DNA of 64,000 nt from JAWOLE01 sp963815655 (lineage in GTDB: Bacteria > Acidobacteriota > Thermoanaerobaculia > UBA5066 > Gp7-AA6): positions 3,782,001-3,846,000 of the forward strand of contig CAWFHK010000001.1 in NCBI GenBank assembly GCA_963815655.1, written 5' to 3'. Positions within the stretch are counted from its first letter, which is position 1; the number at the start of each line of letters is the position of its first letter. Below are positions 9,186-17,739 of the stretch, piece by piece. The notes under the pieces are model-generated. The model saw only the letters and a program-made list of their open reading frames with translations. It was not told the DNA's origin and searched no databases. A program made the position numbers and the translations under genes.

Positions 9186-9442
9186 GTCATCCTGAGGAGC
9201 CCCTCCGCTTCCAATGTCATTCCGAGTCCCTCGTCCTTCGCTGTCATCCCGAGCGAAGCGAGGGATCTGCTCTGGCCGCTTCGAGTCGCAGCACCCGAGC
9301 TCGGGACAGGCTCCGCGAGGAATCTGCTCCGGTTGGCTCGAGCGAGGCGGTTGTCGTGGTCGGGACAGGTTCCGCGACGAAGGATCTGCTCCGGTCGGCC
9401 AGCCGACGAGGACAGATCCTTCGCTTCGCTCAGGATGACAAC
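9186..9442. repeat. Dispersed intergenic repeat block (GTCATCC...GGATGAC family)
   Basis: A roughly 255-base non-coding block built from variants of TGTCATCCYGAGCGAAGCGA followed by GGGATCTGCTC, ending in the inverted form CGCTTCGCTCAGGATGACA. The termini are complementary, so the block can fold into a long imperfect hairpin. The same words recur at 42192, 53646, 55128/55698, 60040 and 61785. Confidence 0.8.
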
Positions 9443-9463
9443 GGAGGAGAGGGGAGAGGAAAG

Positions 9464-9635
9464 CTAACGCTCGGCGGAGTCGAGTTTCGCGGCGAGCCTC
9501 TTCGGCGCGATCGCGCGGTAGCTCTCGGGGATCCAGGCCTTCAGGATCTCGACCGGAGGCCGGTCGCCGGCCTCGAAGGAGAGCAGCGCCCTTGTGCCCG
9601 GCGACGAGCTCCGCCCGGAACGTCCGTCTCTTCAC
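9464..9635 (-). pseudogene. Possible frameshifted small gene (DUF1905-like start)
   Basis: From a GTG at 9635 the minus strand encodes a plausible start (KRRTFRAELVAGHKGAALL) that then runs out into unlikely Arg-rich sequence. One frame over, coding-like sequence continues (SFEAGDRPPVEILKAWIPES and further) to a TAG at 9464. A single-base shift near 9575-9585 would join them into one protein of about 58 residues. The N-terminal words resemble DUF1905 proteins. It may be a decayed gene or a sequencing error. There is no support beyond this reading. Confidence 0.35.
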
Positions 9636-9673
9636 GCGGCCCCACTCATACCGCAGGCCGCCGCCGTTTCGCC

Positions 9674-9701
9674 CCTGAAACCCGAAACCTGAAAGCTGAA
9701 A
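9674..9701. repeat. Heptamer tandem repeat (CCTGAAA)4
   Basis: Four degenerate tandem heptamers (CCTGAAA, CCCGAAA, CCTGAAA, GCTGAAA) end two bases from the livF stop codon. A related array lies at 63776. Confidence 0.75.
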
Positions 9702-9703
9702 CT

Positions 9704-10408
9704 CTACAGTCCGAGGTAGGCCTTGCGGACGTGGTCGTTGGCGAGGAGCTCCGCGCCCGACCCCTGCAGCACGACGTGGCCGTTGCCCAGGACATAGGCG
9801 CGGTCGGCGATCTCCAGGGTCCGGAACACGTTCTGCTCGACGAGGAGCACCGTGACCCCGGCGGCGTGGACGTCCCGGATGACCCGGAAGATGTCCGCGA
9901 CGAGGATCGGGGAGAGGCCGAGCGAAGGCTCGTCGAGCATGAGGAGACGCGGCTTCGACATCAGGCCGCGCCCGATGGCGGCCATCTGCTGTTCGCCGCC
10001 CGAGAGTGTTCCGGCCTGCTGCTTTTCGCGCTCCTTGAGTCTCGGGAAGGTCGCGAAGACCCGCTCCAGCGTCTCCGCCCGTGACTTCTTCGCCTCGGGC
10101 GTCAGGGCGCCCAGGAGCAGGTTCTCGCGCACGGTCATCTCGGGGAAGAGGCGGCGCGCCTCGGGCACGTGCGCGATCCCGAGGCTGACCATGTCGTAGG
10201 CGGCCCGGGTATGGATCGGCGATCCCTCGTAGAGAACCGACCCGTTTCGGGGCTTGAGCAGCGAGGAGACGGTCGAGAGCGTCGTCGTCTTGCCCGAGCC
10301 GTTGGCTCCGATCAGCGCGACGATTTCTCCCTTCTTGACCTCGAAGGACACGTCCCAGAGGACCTGCACGTCCCCGTAGAAGACGTCGATGCCCTTGACC
10401 TCAAGCAT
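9704..10408 (-). CDS. livF: Branched-chain amino-acid ABC transporter ATP-binding protein LivF
   Basis: A 234-residue ABC ATPase, the usual LivF length. Walker A is GANGSGKTT (about residue 35), the signature is LSGGEQQM, and Walker B is LLMLDEPSLGL. The C-terminus (VLGNGHVVLQGSGAELLAND and AYLGL) is characteristic of LivF. It is the last gene of livKHMGF, and its start overlaps the livG stop by 8 bases. It energises high-affinity import of leucine, isoleucine, valine or related hydrophobic or aromatic acids at the cytoplasmic face. Confidence 0.95.
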   Translation of the reverse strand: MLEVKGIDVFYGDVQVLWDVSFEVKKGEIVALIGANGSGKTTTLSTVSSLLKPRNGSVLYEGSPIHTRAAYDMVSLGIAHVPEARRLFPEMTVRENLLLGALTPEAKKSRAETLERVFATFPRLKEREKQQAGTLSGGEQQMAAIGRGLMSKPRLLMLDEPSLGLSPILVADIFRVIRDVHAAGVTVLLVEQNVFRTLEIADRAYVLGNGHVVLQGSGAELLANDHVRKAYLGL

Positions 10409-11132
10409 GCGCGTCGTCCCCCGCCACTCCCAGGTAGGCGTCGATGACCTGCTGGTTGTCGGCGACGTCCCGCGGAGTCCCCTCGGCGATCTTCTCGCCG
10501 TAGTTGATGCAGAGGAGCCGGTCAGAGATCGCCATGATGACGCGCATGTTGTGCTCGATGATCAGGATCGTGACGCCGATCGCGTGGATCTTCTTCACGA
10601 TCTCGATCGTGTTCTCGACCTCGGACGGGTTCAGCCCCGCGAAGTTCTCGTCGAGCAGGAGCAGCTCCGGCTTCGTCGCGAGGGCGCGCGCCATCTCCAG
10701 GCGCTTGCGCATCCCGAGCGGCAACCCGCCGGCCGCGCGGTCGCGCCATTCCTCCATCTCGGCGAAGGCCGTGGTTTCCAGCGCGATCCGCCGGGCCTCC
10801 TCGCGGTGATCCGTCCGGCAGAAGGCGGAGGCCATCACGTTCTCGAGGACGGTCAGGCGTGCGAGCGGCTTGACGACCTGGAAGGTCCGGGCGAGTCCGA
10901 GCCGGCACACGGCGTGCGGTTTCAATCCGTCGATCCGCTTCCCGTTGAAGAGGATCTCGCCGTGCGTCGGCGCGAAGTAGCCGTTGATGAGGTTGAAGAT
11001 CGTGGTCTTGCCCGCGCCGTTGGGGCCGATCAAACCCAGGATCTCCCCCTTCTCGATCGTGAACGACATGTTGCCGACGGCCATCAGGCCGCCGAACCGC
11101 TTCGAGACGGTCTTCAGCTCCAGGAGGCTCAC
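10401..11132 (-). CDS. livG: Branched-chain amino-acid ABC transporter ATP-binding protein LivG
   Basis: A 243-residue ABC ATPase starting at GTG 11132, which forms a GTGA overlap with the livM stop and follows a GGAG-like ribosome-binding site. Walker A is GPNGAGKTT; the helical domain carries the LivG hallmark NLINGYFAPTHGEILFNGK. The signature is atypical (LPLGMRKRLEMARAL instead of the common YGQQR form), and Walker B reads LLLLDENFAGLNPSE, with Asn where most LivG have Pro; the catalytic Glu is retained. The C-terminus has the LivG pattern of CINYGEKIAEGTP. It pairs with LivF to drive the LivHM permease. Confidence 0.94.
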   Translation of the reverse strand: MSLLELKTVSKRFGGLMAVGNMSFTIEKGEILGLIGPNGAGKTTIFNLINGYFAPTHGEILFNGKRIDGLKPHAVCRLGLARTFQVVKPLARLTVLENVMASAFCRTDHREEARRIALETTAFAEMEEWRDRAAGGLPLGMRKRLEMARALATKPELLLLDENFAGLNPSEVENTIEIVKKIHAIGVTILIIEHNMRVIMAISDRLLCINYGEKIAEGTPRDVADNQQVIDAYLGVAGDDAHA

Positions 11133-12091
11133 GCCGCCTCCGGCCGGGCGGCGGCGGCCCGCCGCTGCAGGCGCCCCGCGCGCCATTGCTTGAGGGTCCC
11201 GACGATCCCCTGCGGGAAGAAGATGATGATGACGATGATGAGGACGCCGAAGAAGATCAGGTGCCCGGTCTTGAGCCAGACTCGGAACAGCTCCGAGACG
11301 AGGATGTAGAGGACGGCCCCGACGGCCGGGCCCCACATCGTGGCGACGCCGCCGAGCATCGTGACGAGGATCATCATCACGGAGATGTCGTGGACCGAGA
11401 AGACGATCCCGGGATCGATGAATCCGAGGTAGTTCATGTAGAAGCTGCCCGCCACTCCCGTGAAGAAGGCGCTGATGAGCAGCGAGTAGAGCTTGTACTT
11501 CGTCGTGTCGATGCCGAGGGACTCGGCGCAGTCCTGGTCCTCGCGGATGGAAAGGAAATAGAAGCCGAGCTTCGACCGCATGACGGCGCGGATGACGAGG
11601 AAACAGACCGCGGCCAGGGCGAGGATGATCCAGTAGTAGTACGTCTTCGACGTGAAGGCCGGGATGTAGAGGATCCCCTCGGCGCCGTTGGTCAGCTGTT
11701 TCCAGTTGACCGCGACGAGGCGCAGGACCTCCGAGAGCGCGAGGACCGACAGCGCGAAGTACGGGCCGCGCAGCCGGAAGCAGATCCAGCCGATGACCGA
11801 CGCGACGAGGGCGGCCGTGATTCCGCCGAGGAGGAGCCCCGACCAGGCCACCGCGGGGGAGAACCCCGACTTGACGAGGATCGCGGACGTGTAGGCGCCG
11901 ACGCCGAAGAACGCCGCGTGGCCGAAGGAAACTTGTCCCGTGAATCCCCCGAGCAGGTTCCAGCTCTGGCCGAGGAGGATCCAGAGCATGGACATGATGA
12001 GCAGGTGAAGGATGTACGGGTTCCCGACGGCGAGCGGAAACAGGACGAGGGCCGCGAGCCCGGCTCCTCCGAAGAGGGTCTTCTTCGTCAT
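11129..12091 (-). CDS. livM: Branched-chain amino-acid ABC transporter permease LivM
   Basis: A 320-residue integral membrane permease. It starts at ATG 12091, sharing a base with the livH stop. The LivM landmark (LGGFTGQVSFGHAAFFGVGA) lies at about residues 50-70. About nine to ten hydrophobic segments follow, and the EAA-like coupling region (SIREDQDCAESLGIDTTKYK) is at about residue 190. The C-terminus is basic and Ala-rich. It forms the transmembrane channel with LivH and is energised by LivG and LivF. Confidence 0.94.
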   Translation of the reverse strand: MTKKTLFGGAGLAALVLFPLAVGNPYILHLLIMSMLWILLGQSWNLLGGFTGQVSFGHAAFFGVGAYTSAILVKSGFSPAVAWSGLLLGGITAALVASVIGWICFRLRGPYFALSVLALSEVLRLVAVNWKQLTNGAEGILYIPAFTSKTYYYWIILALAAVCFLVIRAVMRSKLGFYFLSIREDQDCAESLGIDTTKYKLYSLLISAFFTGVAGSFYMNYLGFIDPGIVFSVHDISVMMILVTMLGGVATMWGPAVGAVLYILVSELFRVWLKTGHLIFFGVLIIVIIIFFPQGIVGTLKQWRAGRLQRRAAAARPEAA

Positions 12092-13014
12092 CACGCCCGT
12101 CCCTTTCCGAGGAGCCCCCTCGGGAGGAAGATCAGGACGAGGACGAAGATGATGAAGCCGAAGGCGTCCTTGTAGCCGAGGCTGACATAGACCGAGCCGA
12201 GCGATTCGGCCAGGCCGAGGACGAGGCCCCCGAGGACGGCGCCCGGGATGTTCCCCATCCCGCCCAGGACCGTGATGATGAACGCCTTCGCCGTGAACGG
12301 GCCGCCGATCTGAGGATAGAGGTAATAGACCGGGTCGAGCAGCGCTCCCGCCGCCCCGACGAGGCCGGCGCCGAGACCGAACGTGATGTAGGTGATTTTC
12401 TTGGTGTTGATCCCCATGAGCGCGGCGGCGCGCTTGTCCTGGGCGGTCGCGCGGATCATCCGTCCGGTGTCCGTCTTGCCGAGGAACAGGAAGAGGGCCG
12501 CGCCGAGGAGGACCGCGATGCAGAAGGCGGCGAGAAACGGAAAACTCACCGAGAGAGAGATCGTCTGTCCCCCCAGCTTCAGGTCCCAGTACATCGTCTT
12601 CGAGGCGTAGGAGACGGGGACGGACCGGTAGTTCGCCGTGAAGAGAAGCAGGGCGAGGTTCGAGAGGACCAGCCCGATGCCGACCGTCAGGAGAACCTGG
12701 TTTTCCGGAAGGATCGACTCGGCATCCATGACGGGCGTGATCAGAAACTTCTGGATCGCCACGCCGATCAAGAACATCGCCGGGCAGACGATCAGGAGCG
12801 AGACGTACGGGTCCATGTGGATCAGCGTGAACGCCCAGTACGTCATGTACATCGCGACCATCATCAGCTCGCCATGGGCGAGGTTGATGATCTTCATGAC
12901 GCCCATGATGAGCGACATGCCGAGGCCGATGAGGGCATAGAGCCCCCCGAGCAGGATTCCCGAGATCAGGACCTGCCCGAGGAGCTCGATCTGTCCGGCA
13001 ACCTGGGGTGACAT
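12091..13014 (-). CDS. livH: Branched-chain amino-acid ABC transporter permease LivH
   Basis: A 307-residue inner-membrane permease of the LivH family. The N-terminus carries the diagnostic segment GGLYALIGLGMSLIMGVMKI followed by NLAHGELMM, and a coupling region (IRATAQDKRAAALMGINTKK) lies near residue 195. Eight or so hydrophobic helices are visible. It lies 26 bases downstream of livK in the same operon. Confidence 0.94.
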   Translation of the reverse strand: MSPQVAGQIELLGQVLISGILLGGLYALIGLGMSLIMGVMKIINLAHGELMMVAMYMTYWAFTLIHMDPYVSLLIVCPAMFLIGVAIQKFLITPVMDAESILPENQVLLTVGIGLVLSNLALLLFTANYRSVPVSYASKTMYWDLKLGGQTISLSVSFPFLAAFCIAVLLGAALFLFLGKTDTGRMIRATAQDKRAAALMGINTKKITYITFGLGAGLVGAAGALLDPVYYLYPQIGGPFTAKAFIITVLGGMGNIPGAVLGGLVLGLAESLGSVYVSLGYKDAFGFIIFVLVLIFLPRGLLGKGRA

Positions 13015-13040
13015 GCTTTCCAGTTACCGGATGGAGGCGG

Positions 13041-14246
13041 CTACTTGCGGTCGCGCCAGCGGGGGACGGGGTACACGTACTTGGCGGACGCGGCATCCTT
13101 GGGCCACACCGTCTCGTACTTCCCGTTGATCACCTGCAGCACGAGCGTTTCCATTCTGTTCTGGTTCGTGAACTTATCCCAGGAGATGAACTTCACGGGT
13201 CCGAAGGCCGTCATGATATTCGTTTCCGCCAGCGCCGAGCGCAGGTCGTCGGAAGAGAGGCTCTTCGCCCGCTTGACGGTGTCCGCCAGGACGTACGCGG
13301 CGGCATAGGCTTCGGCGCCGTGGTAGTCCGCTTCCTTGTTGTACTTCTTCTTGAAGTTGTCGAAGAACTCCTTGGCGCCCGGGTACTTGACCTGCGGCGT
13401 CCAGAGCGTGGCGGAGTAGCAGTACTCCGAGGCGGCGGCCGCGTTCTGCAGGAACTCGGGGAGCGTGTGTCCCGCGCCGCCGCCGATGAAGGCCTGCGGA
13501 TTGATGTCGAGCTCCTTGGACTGCCGCATGAGGAGCGAGGCGTCCATCAGGTACGAGACCATGTAGATGATGTCCGGCCGGAGCGACTTGACCTTCTGCA
13601 GGATCGGCTTGAAGTCCACGCCGCCCGCCTGGTACCCCTCGGCGAGGACGATGTTGACTCCGTGCGTCTCGCAGTATTCCTTCATCGCCTTCGAGGTGCT
13701 GTTGCCGAAGTCGGTGTTCTCGTAGAGGATCGCGATGGACTTGGGCTTGGCGACCTGTTCGAAGAAGCTGAAGACACCCATGTTGTAGAGGCTCGAGGGC
13801 GGGTTCATGCGGAAGATGTTCTTCCACCCCTGCTGCGTGATCTTGTCGGCCGCGCCCGTCACGACGAGGTAGGGGACGTTGTACTTCTCGGCGACGCCGG
13901 CGACCGCGTAGCTGCACTGGCTCGTGTATTCGCCGACCACGATCGGGTACTTGTCGATCGTGATGAACTTCTCGACGATCGCCGTGGCGGTCTCCGGCTT
14001 GCCGCCGGAGTCCTGGATGTCGAGGGCGAGCTGCATGCCCTTGACGCCCCCCTTGGCGTTGATTTCCTCGATCGCCATCTCGTAGGCCTGCTTCTCGATC
14101 TCGCCGAACTTCGCTTCGGCGCCGGTCAGTGGCAGCGGAACGCCCACTTTGAAGGTCTTGGCCTGAGCGGCGAGGGGCGGAGCTCCCAGGCACAGGGAGA
14201 GGATTGCCGCGACGGCAAGAAACGAAAACAAGCGCCGGGTGGTCAT
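13041..14246 (-). CDS. livK: Branched-chain amino-acid ABC transporter substrate-binding protein
   Basis: A 401-residue periplasmic binding protein of the Peripla_BP_6 (LivJ/LivK) family. A signal peptide precedes an alanine-rich cleavage region (APPLAAQA), then VGVPLPLTGAEAKFGEIEKQ, the typical opening of the mature protein. The ligand-contact region includes VVGEYTSQCSYAVAGVAEKY. The start has a near-ideal AGGAGG six bases upstream. It heads the livKHMGF operon, and a palindromic operator candidate (14314-14329) lies 67 bases upstream. Specificity is uncertain; family members also bind amides and aromatic acids. Confidence 0.93.
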   Translation of the reverse strand: MTTRRLFSFLAVAAILSLCLGAPPLAAQAKTFKVGVPLPLTGAEAKFGEIEKQAYEMAIEEINAKGGVKGMQLALDIQDSGGKPETATAIVEKFITIDKYPIVVGEYTSQCSYAVAGVAEKYNVPYLVVTGAADKITQQGWKNIFRMNPPSSLYNMGVFSFFEQVAKPKSIAILYENTDFGNSTSKAMKEYCETHGVNIVLAEGYQAGGVDFKPILQKVKSLRPDIIYMVSYLMDASLLMRQSKELDINPQAFIGGGAGHTLPEFLQNAAAASEYCYSATLWTPQVKYPGAKEFFDNFKKKYNKEADYHGAEAYAAAYVLADTVKRAKSLSSDDLRSALAETNIMTAFGPVKFISWDKFTNQNRMETLVLQVINGKYETVWPKDAASAKYVYPVPRWRDRK

Positions 14247-14313
14247 CGGAAACCTCCTATCGAAAGCCTCGGTTTTGAGCGTTCATTTTTGGCGAGCCGA
14301 GACGGCGGCCGGA

Positions 14314-14329
14314 TGATTCATTTTCATCA
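14314..14329. promoter_or_regulatory. Palindromic operator candidate upstream of livKHMGF
   Basis: TGATTCATTTTCATCA within the longer dyad ATGATTCATTTTCATCAT. It is almost identical to the site before the CBS-ACT gene (15088), differing at one base within the 16-mer, and has the same spacing as the sites at 3837 and 18144. Confidence 0.6.
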
Positions 14330-14393
14330 TTCGCCCGCCGGAGACAGGCTTGTGCCGCGGATCGGCGCGGCCGCCATGTCGCGGAAGCGGGTC

Positions 14394-15041
14394 TCAGTCG
14401 GTCTCGACTGACGCCTCACCGAACTTCTTTGCCAGCTCCGCGCGCAGGGCATCGGGGGAGGGGCAGTCCACGCGCATGACGAGCTCGCGCTTGCCGGCCG
14501 GCACCTTCGCGTAGGAGCCGAGGATCGAGAAGATCGTCCCGCCCTGGGCCCGGCAGATGTCCGCCGCTTCGCGGATGTTGCCCGGCTTGTCGGGGATGAG
14601 GAGGCTGATGCGCGTCTTCTTCCGGGCGACTCCCGTCAGGTCGACAAGGGCTCGGAAGATGTCGCCCTCTGTCAGGATCCCGACGAGGACACCCTTCGCG
14701 TCCAGCACGGGGAGCCCTTCGACCCTCTTCTCGAGCATCAGGAGCGCCGCCTTCTCGATCGGCATCTCGGGCGTCACGGTCCACGGCTTCTTCGTCATGA
14801 TGTCGCCGAGCTTCAGCTTGTCCAGCACGTAGTGGAGCTCCCAGATGTCGAGCGTCGTGGCGCGCGAGGGGGAGACGTCCTTCAAGTCGCGATCCGAGAC
14901 GATCCCGACGAGCTTGCCGGCGTCGGACATGATCGGGATCCGGCGGATCTTCTTCTCTTTCATCAGGTCGATCGCTCTCGCGAGCGAGTCGGTCGCCTTC
15001 AGAGTGACGGGCCTGGCGGTCATCCACTTCTCAACGCGCAC
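14394..15041 (-). CDS. CBS-pair and ACT domain protein (AcuB-like)
   Basis: A 215-residue cytoplasmic protein with two CBS motifs (residues about 5-55, MTARPVTLKATDSLARAIDL, and about 78-130, DIMTKKPWTVTPEMP), followed by an ACT domain (about 140-215, RISLLIPDKPGNIREAADIC). CBS pairs bind adenine nucleotides and ACT domains bind amino acids, so this is probably a sensor of energy and amino-acid state. The GTG at 15041 was chosen because GGAGG lies six bases upstream and the CBS domain starts at once. Longer upstream reading would have to cross the palindrome at 15088. AcuB-like proteins often sit beside liv transporters and amino-acid ferredoxin oxidoreductases in anaerobes, which fits livKHMGF next door. 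Confidence 0.85.
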   Translation of the reverse strand: MRVEKWMTARPVTLKATDSLARAIDLMKEKKIRRIPIMSDAGKLVGIVSDRDLKDVSPSRATTLDIWELHYVLDKLKLGDIMTKKPWTVTPEMPIEKAALLMLEKRVEGLPVLDAKGVLVGILTEGDIFRALVDLTGVARKKTRISLLIPDKPGNIREAADICRAQGGTIFSILGSYAKVPAGKRELVMRVDCPSPDALRAELAKKFGEASVETD

Positions 15042-15087
15042 GGGACACCTCCGGAGGGAATTAGAAGGCGCGGCCCGCCGCCGGCGA

Positions 15088-15103
15088 TGATTTATTTTCA
15101 TCA
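15088..15103. promoter_or_regulatory. Palindromic operator candidate upstream of the CBS-ACT gene
   Basis: TGATTTATTTTCATCA, a dyad 46 bases upstream of the GTG start. It shares 15 of 16 bases with the site upstream of livK. Confidence 0.6.
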
Positions 15104-15200
15104 AACGGCCGGGCGAGACCGGGTCGCCGCGGGGCATCCGCGGGCCGTGAAACCTCCGTACCCGGAGTGGAATCTAAGGAGTCCTGGCGGGGTTGTCTGA

Positions 15201-15836
15201 ATGCGAAGAAGGAGGCCAGTCTTGAAGTTACGTGTCGCCGCCGGTTTCGCCCTCTGGTTCGGGATCTCTCTTTTCTCGAGCGCCCTGGCGCCCGGAGAGC
15301 ACGCCACGGCGATCTTCGCGGGGGGCTGCTTCTGGTGCGAGGAGACGGCGTTCGAGGGCCTTCCGGGGGTCCTCTCGGTCGTCTCCGGCTACACCGGCGG
15401 GCAGAAGAAGAACCCGACATACGAGGAAGTCTCCTCGGGGGGGACCGGGCATGCCGAGTCGGTCGAGGTCACCTACGACCCGTCGAAGACCAGCTACGAG
15501 AAGCTCCTCGACGTGTTCTGGCGCAACGTCGATCCGTTCCAGAAGAACGGACAGTTCTGCGACCACGGCAACCAGTACCGGTCGGCCATCTTCTACCAGG
15601 GCGATGCCCAGAGGCAGGCGGCCGAGGAGTCGAAGAGAAAGCTCGAAGCGGACCCGAAGTTCAATGGGAGGATCGCGACGCAGATCGTCGCGGCGTCCAC
15701 GTTCTACCCGGCCGAGGAGTATCACCAGGATTTCTACAAGAAGAACCCCGTGCGATACCACGAATACCGGATGGGATGCGGCCGCGACGCCCGGTTGAAG
15801 GAAATCTGGGGCGAACCGGCGGGAGGTCACAGATGA
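15201..15836 (+). CDS. msrA: Peptide methionine-S-sulfoxide reductase MsrA, exported
   Basis: A 211-residue MsrA with the catalytic motif GGCFWCEE at about residues 40-47. Further family landmarks are the GYTGG, GTGHAESVEV, FWRNVDPFQ and QYRSAIFY segments. A signal peptide precedes the catalytic domain, placing the enzyme in the periplasm. The ATG at 15201 has no clear ribosome-binding site; a TTG at 15222 preceded by AAGGAGG six bases upstream is an equally good or better start and would give the signal peptide a cleaner n-region. Its stop overlaps the msrB start (ATGA), so both reductases are co-translated to repair S and R isomers of methionine sulfoxide. Confidence 0.94.
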   Translation: MRRRRPVLKLRVAAGFALWFGISLFSSALAPGEHATAIFAGGCFWCEETAFEGLPGVLSVVSGYTGGQKKNPTYEEVSSGGTGHAESVEVTYDPSKTSYEKLLDVFWRNVDPFQKNGQFCDHGNQYRSAIFYQGDAQRQAAEESKRKLEADPKFNGRIATQIVAASTFYPAEEYHQDFYKKNPVRYHEYRMGCGRDARLKEIWGEPAGGHR

Positions 15837-16375
15837 GGGGCAGGACAATCATGGCCGCGCTCGCCGCGCTGGCACTCGCCCTGGCGGCGCGCGGAGAGGA
15901 GCCGAAGATGAAGGGTTGGACAGGGAGCTTTCAGAAGCCCTCGGACGCCGAGCTGCGCAAGACGCTGACGCCTCTCCAGTACGAGGTCACGCAGAAGGAG
16001 GGGACCGAGCGGGCCTTCTCCAACGAGTACTGGGACAACCACCGGCCGGGCATCTACGTGGACGTCGTCTCGGGCGAGCCCCTCTTCTCCTCGCTCGACA
16101 AGTACGAGTCGGGGACCGGCTGGCCGAGCTTCACCCGGCCGCTCGAAAAGGCGAACATCAAGACCGGGAGGGATTTCCGGCTGTTGATTCCCCGCAACGA
16201 AGTCCGCTCCGTGCACGCGGACTCGCACCTGGGGCACGTCTTCGACGACGGCCCGCCGCCGACGGGGCAGCGCTACTGCATGAACTCCGCCGCGATGCAC
16301 TTCATCCCGGCCGAGAGGCTCGAGCAAGAGGGGTACGGCCAGTACAAGGCGCTCTTCGACAAGCCGAAGAAGTAG
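15833..16375 (+). CDS. msrB: Peptide methionine-R-sulfoxide reductase MsrB, exported
   Basis: A 180-residue MsrB with its own signal peptide. Family landmarks are TPLQYEVTQKEGTERAFSNE, SGTGWPSFTRPL, RSVHADSHLGHVFDDGP and the catalytic Cys in RYCMNSAAMHF. The two CxxC zinc-binding pairs found in many MsrB proteins are missing: the position before PLF reads VDVVSGE. It is therefore a zinc-free MsrB. A GGGAGG site lies six bases before the ATG. It forms an ATGA overlap with msrA. Confidence 0.93.
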   Translation: MRGRTIMAALAALALALAARGEEPKMKGWTGSFQKPSDAELRKTLTPLQYEVTQKEGTERAFSNEYWDNHRPGIYVDVVSGEPLFSSLDKYESGTGWPSFTRPLEKANIKTGRDFRLLIPRNEVRSVHADSHLGHVFDDGPPPTGQRYCMNSAAMHFIPAERLEQEGYGQYKALFDKPKK

Positions 16376-16404
16376 GGGACGGGACTCGGGACTCGGGACT
16401 CGGG
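16376..16404. repeat. Heptamer tandem repeat (GGGACTC)3
   Basis: Three perfect GGGACTC heptamers (16381-16401) with partial copies on both sides fill the space between the stops of msrB and the convergent serine hydrolase. Confidence 0.75.
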
Positions 16405-16415
16405 GGGACCGGGTC

Positions 16416-17531
16416 TTACTTCTCGACGGCCGCGAGGACGTGCTCGGAGAGCAGGCGGTCGGTCAGATCGTGCGCGTCGCGCTGATTGAAGTTCGTGGTC
16501 GTGATCACGACGACCATGTCCAGCTCCGGGAAGACCGCGACCTTGTTTCCGCCGTTGCCGCTCATGAAGAACGCCGGGAAGGTCCTGTCTCCCGACTTGA
16601 AGGTCTTCAGCCACCAGAGATAGCCGTACTCGGTGTCCTCGTCGATCCGGACGTGCGGCTCCGTTGACGCCTTGACCCAACCCGCCGACACGATCCTGCG
16701 GCCGTTCCAGACGCCTCCGTCGGCGTAGAGGCGGCCGAGCTTCGCGAGGTCCCGGCTCGTCAGGCTCAGGCCCCCGCCCGTCTGCGCCTGGTGGAAAGGG
16801 GAGAACTGCCACTCGGCTTTCCCGATTCCGATGGGACCGAAGAGAGCTTCCCGCGCGAACGTCTCCACCGGGACCTTCGCCGCGCGTTCGAGGACGCGCC
16901 CGAGCACGAAGACGCCGGCCGTGCAGTAGCTGAAGCTGCGCCCGTGGGGAGAGTCCTTCGGCCGCGTGACCCAGGGAGGGAATCCCTTGATCGGAAGGTC
17001 CAGCGCGAACTGCAGCCAGTCCTCGATCAGGTACATGCGCTCTTCGTTCCCGCGGGAGAAGGAGTTCCAGTCGTCGCACTCGAGGAGCGAGCTCATCGTC
17101 AGGAGGTCCTCGACGGTGATCGCCGCTTTCCGGGGGTCCGGGTTCTGGAAATGTCTTTCGGGAAAGAACCGGAGGACGCGGGCGCGGACGTCCGGCAGCA
17201 GCTTCCGGTCCAGTGCGATTCCCAGAAACATCCCCGTCACGGTCTTGGTGGCGGAGCGCGTGTTGCGGAGCGTCGCGGCGTCCGTGCCGCCGAAGTACCC
17301 CTCGTAGGCGAGCTGCCCGCGGCGGGCGACGAGGACGCTCGTGATCTTCTTGAATTCGCCCGCCCCGATTGCCTTTTCCATCGCCTCGAGCTTCTCCGCC
17401 GAGAGTCCGACCGAAGCGGGCGCGGCCGTCACCCAGTCGTCTCCCGGCTCTCGCGCCAAAGCGCCGGAGGCGAAAACCAATACAAAGGCCACGACCGCGG
17501 CCCCCTCGAGCTTCAAGGAGCTTCGTCCCAT
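16416..17531 (-). CDS. Serine hydrolase, beta-lactamase/class C penicillin-binding protein family, exported
   Basis: A 371-residue exported serine hydrolase. The ATG at 17531 follows an AGGGAGG ribosome-binding site, and the signal peptide begins MGRSSLKLEGAAVVAFVLVF. The nucleophile motif SxxK is seen as RSATKTVTG near residue 100; the second motif is probably the Tyr in SYCTAGVFV; a late GNGGNK segment stands where the KTG-like motif is expected. Family members include esterases, D-aminopeptidases and beta-lactamases; the substrate here cannot be told. It is convergent with msrB. Confidence 0.85.
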   Translation of the reverse strand: MGRSSLKLEGAAVVAFVLVFASGALAREPGDDWVTAAPASVGLSAEKLEAMEKAIGAGEFKKITSVLVARRGQLAYEGYFGGTDAATLRNTRSATKTVTGMFLGIALDRKLLPDVRARVLRFFPERHFQNPDPRKAAITVEDLLTMSSLLECDDWNSFSRGNEERMYLIEDWLQFALDLPIKGFPPWVTRPKDSPHGRSFSYCTAGVFVLGRVLERAAKVPVETFAREALFGPIGIGKAEWQFSPFHQAQTGGGLSLTSRDLAKLGRLYADGGVWNGRRIVSAGWVKASTEPHVRIDEDTEYGYLWWLKTFKSGDRTFPAFFMSGNGGNKVAVFPELDMVVVITTTNFNQRDAHDLTDRLLSEHVLAAVEK

Positions 17532-17680
17532 GCCGACCTCCCTCCAGACGGACATCTTCCGTCCTCTTGGACGTCGTGAGACCTGGGAGGGTTGGAACTT
17601 CTTCGGAAAACTGGCGGGGCAAGCCCCTCCCCTACAAATCACGAAACGGCTCCCTTCATAGAGACTCTCCCCGATGAGCT

Positions 17681-17731
17681 CGCGGCGCGCGTAGTCTCCC
17701 GAAGTAACCGAGGGAGGAGGCGCGCGCCGCG
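17681..17731. other. Large intergenic hairpin 1 downstream of ferredoxin
   Basis: A perfect 11-bp outer stem (CGCGGCGCGCG at 17681-17691 with its complement at 17721-17731) encloses an inner CTCCC/GGGAG stem (17696-17700, 17712-17716). There is no T-tract on either strand. It is immediately followed by a second, larger hairpin. Confidence 0.6.
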
Positions 17732-17739
17732 GGAGCGTA

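Noticed and set aside
6460..9195. Long open frames opposite or out of frame with the BNR gene (also 62-1264 plus, 1393-2937 plus, 36959-39079 minus, 43128-45850 plus)
   Set aside because: They are Arg/Pro/Gly-rich frames caused by high GC content and lie fully within well-recognised genes in other frames.
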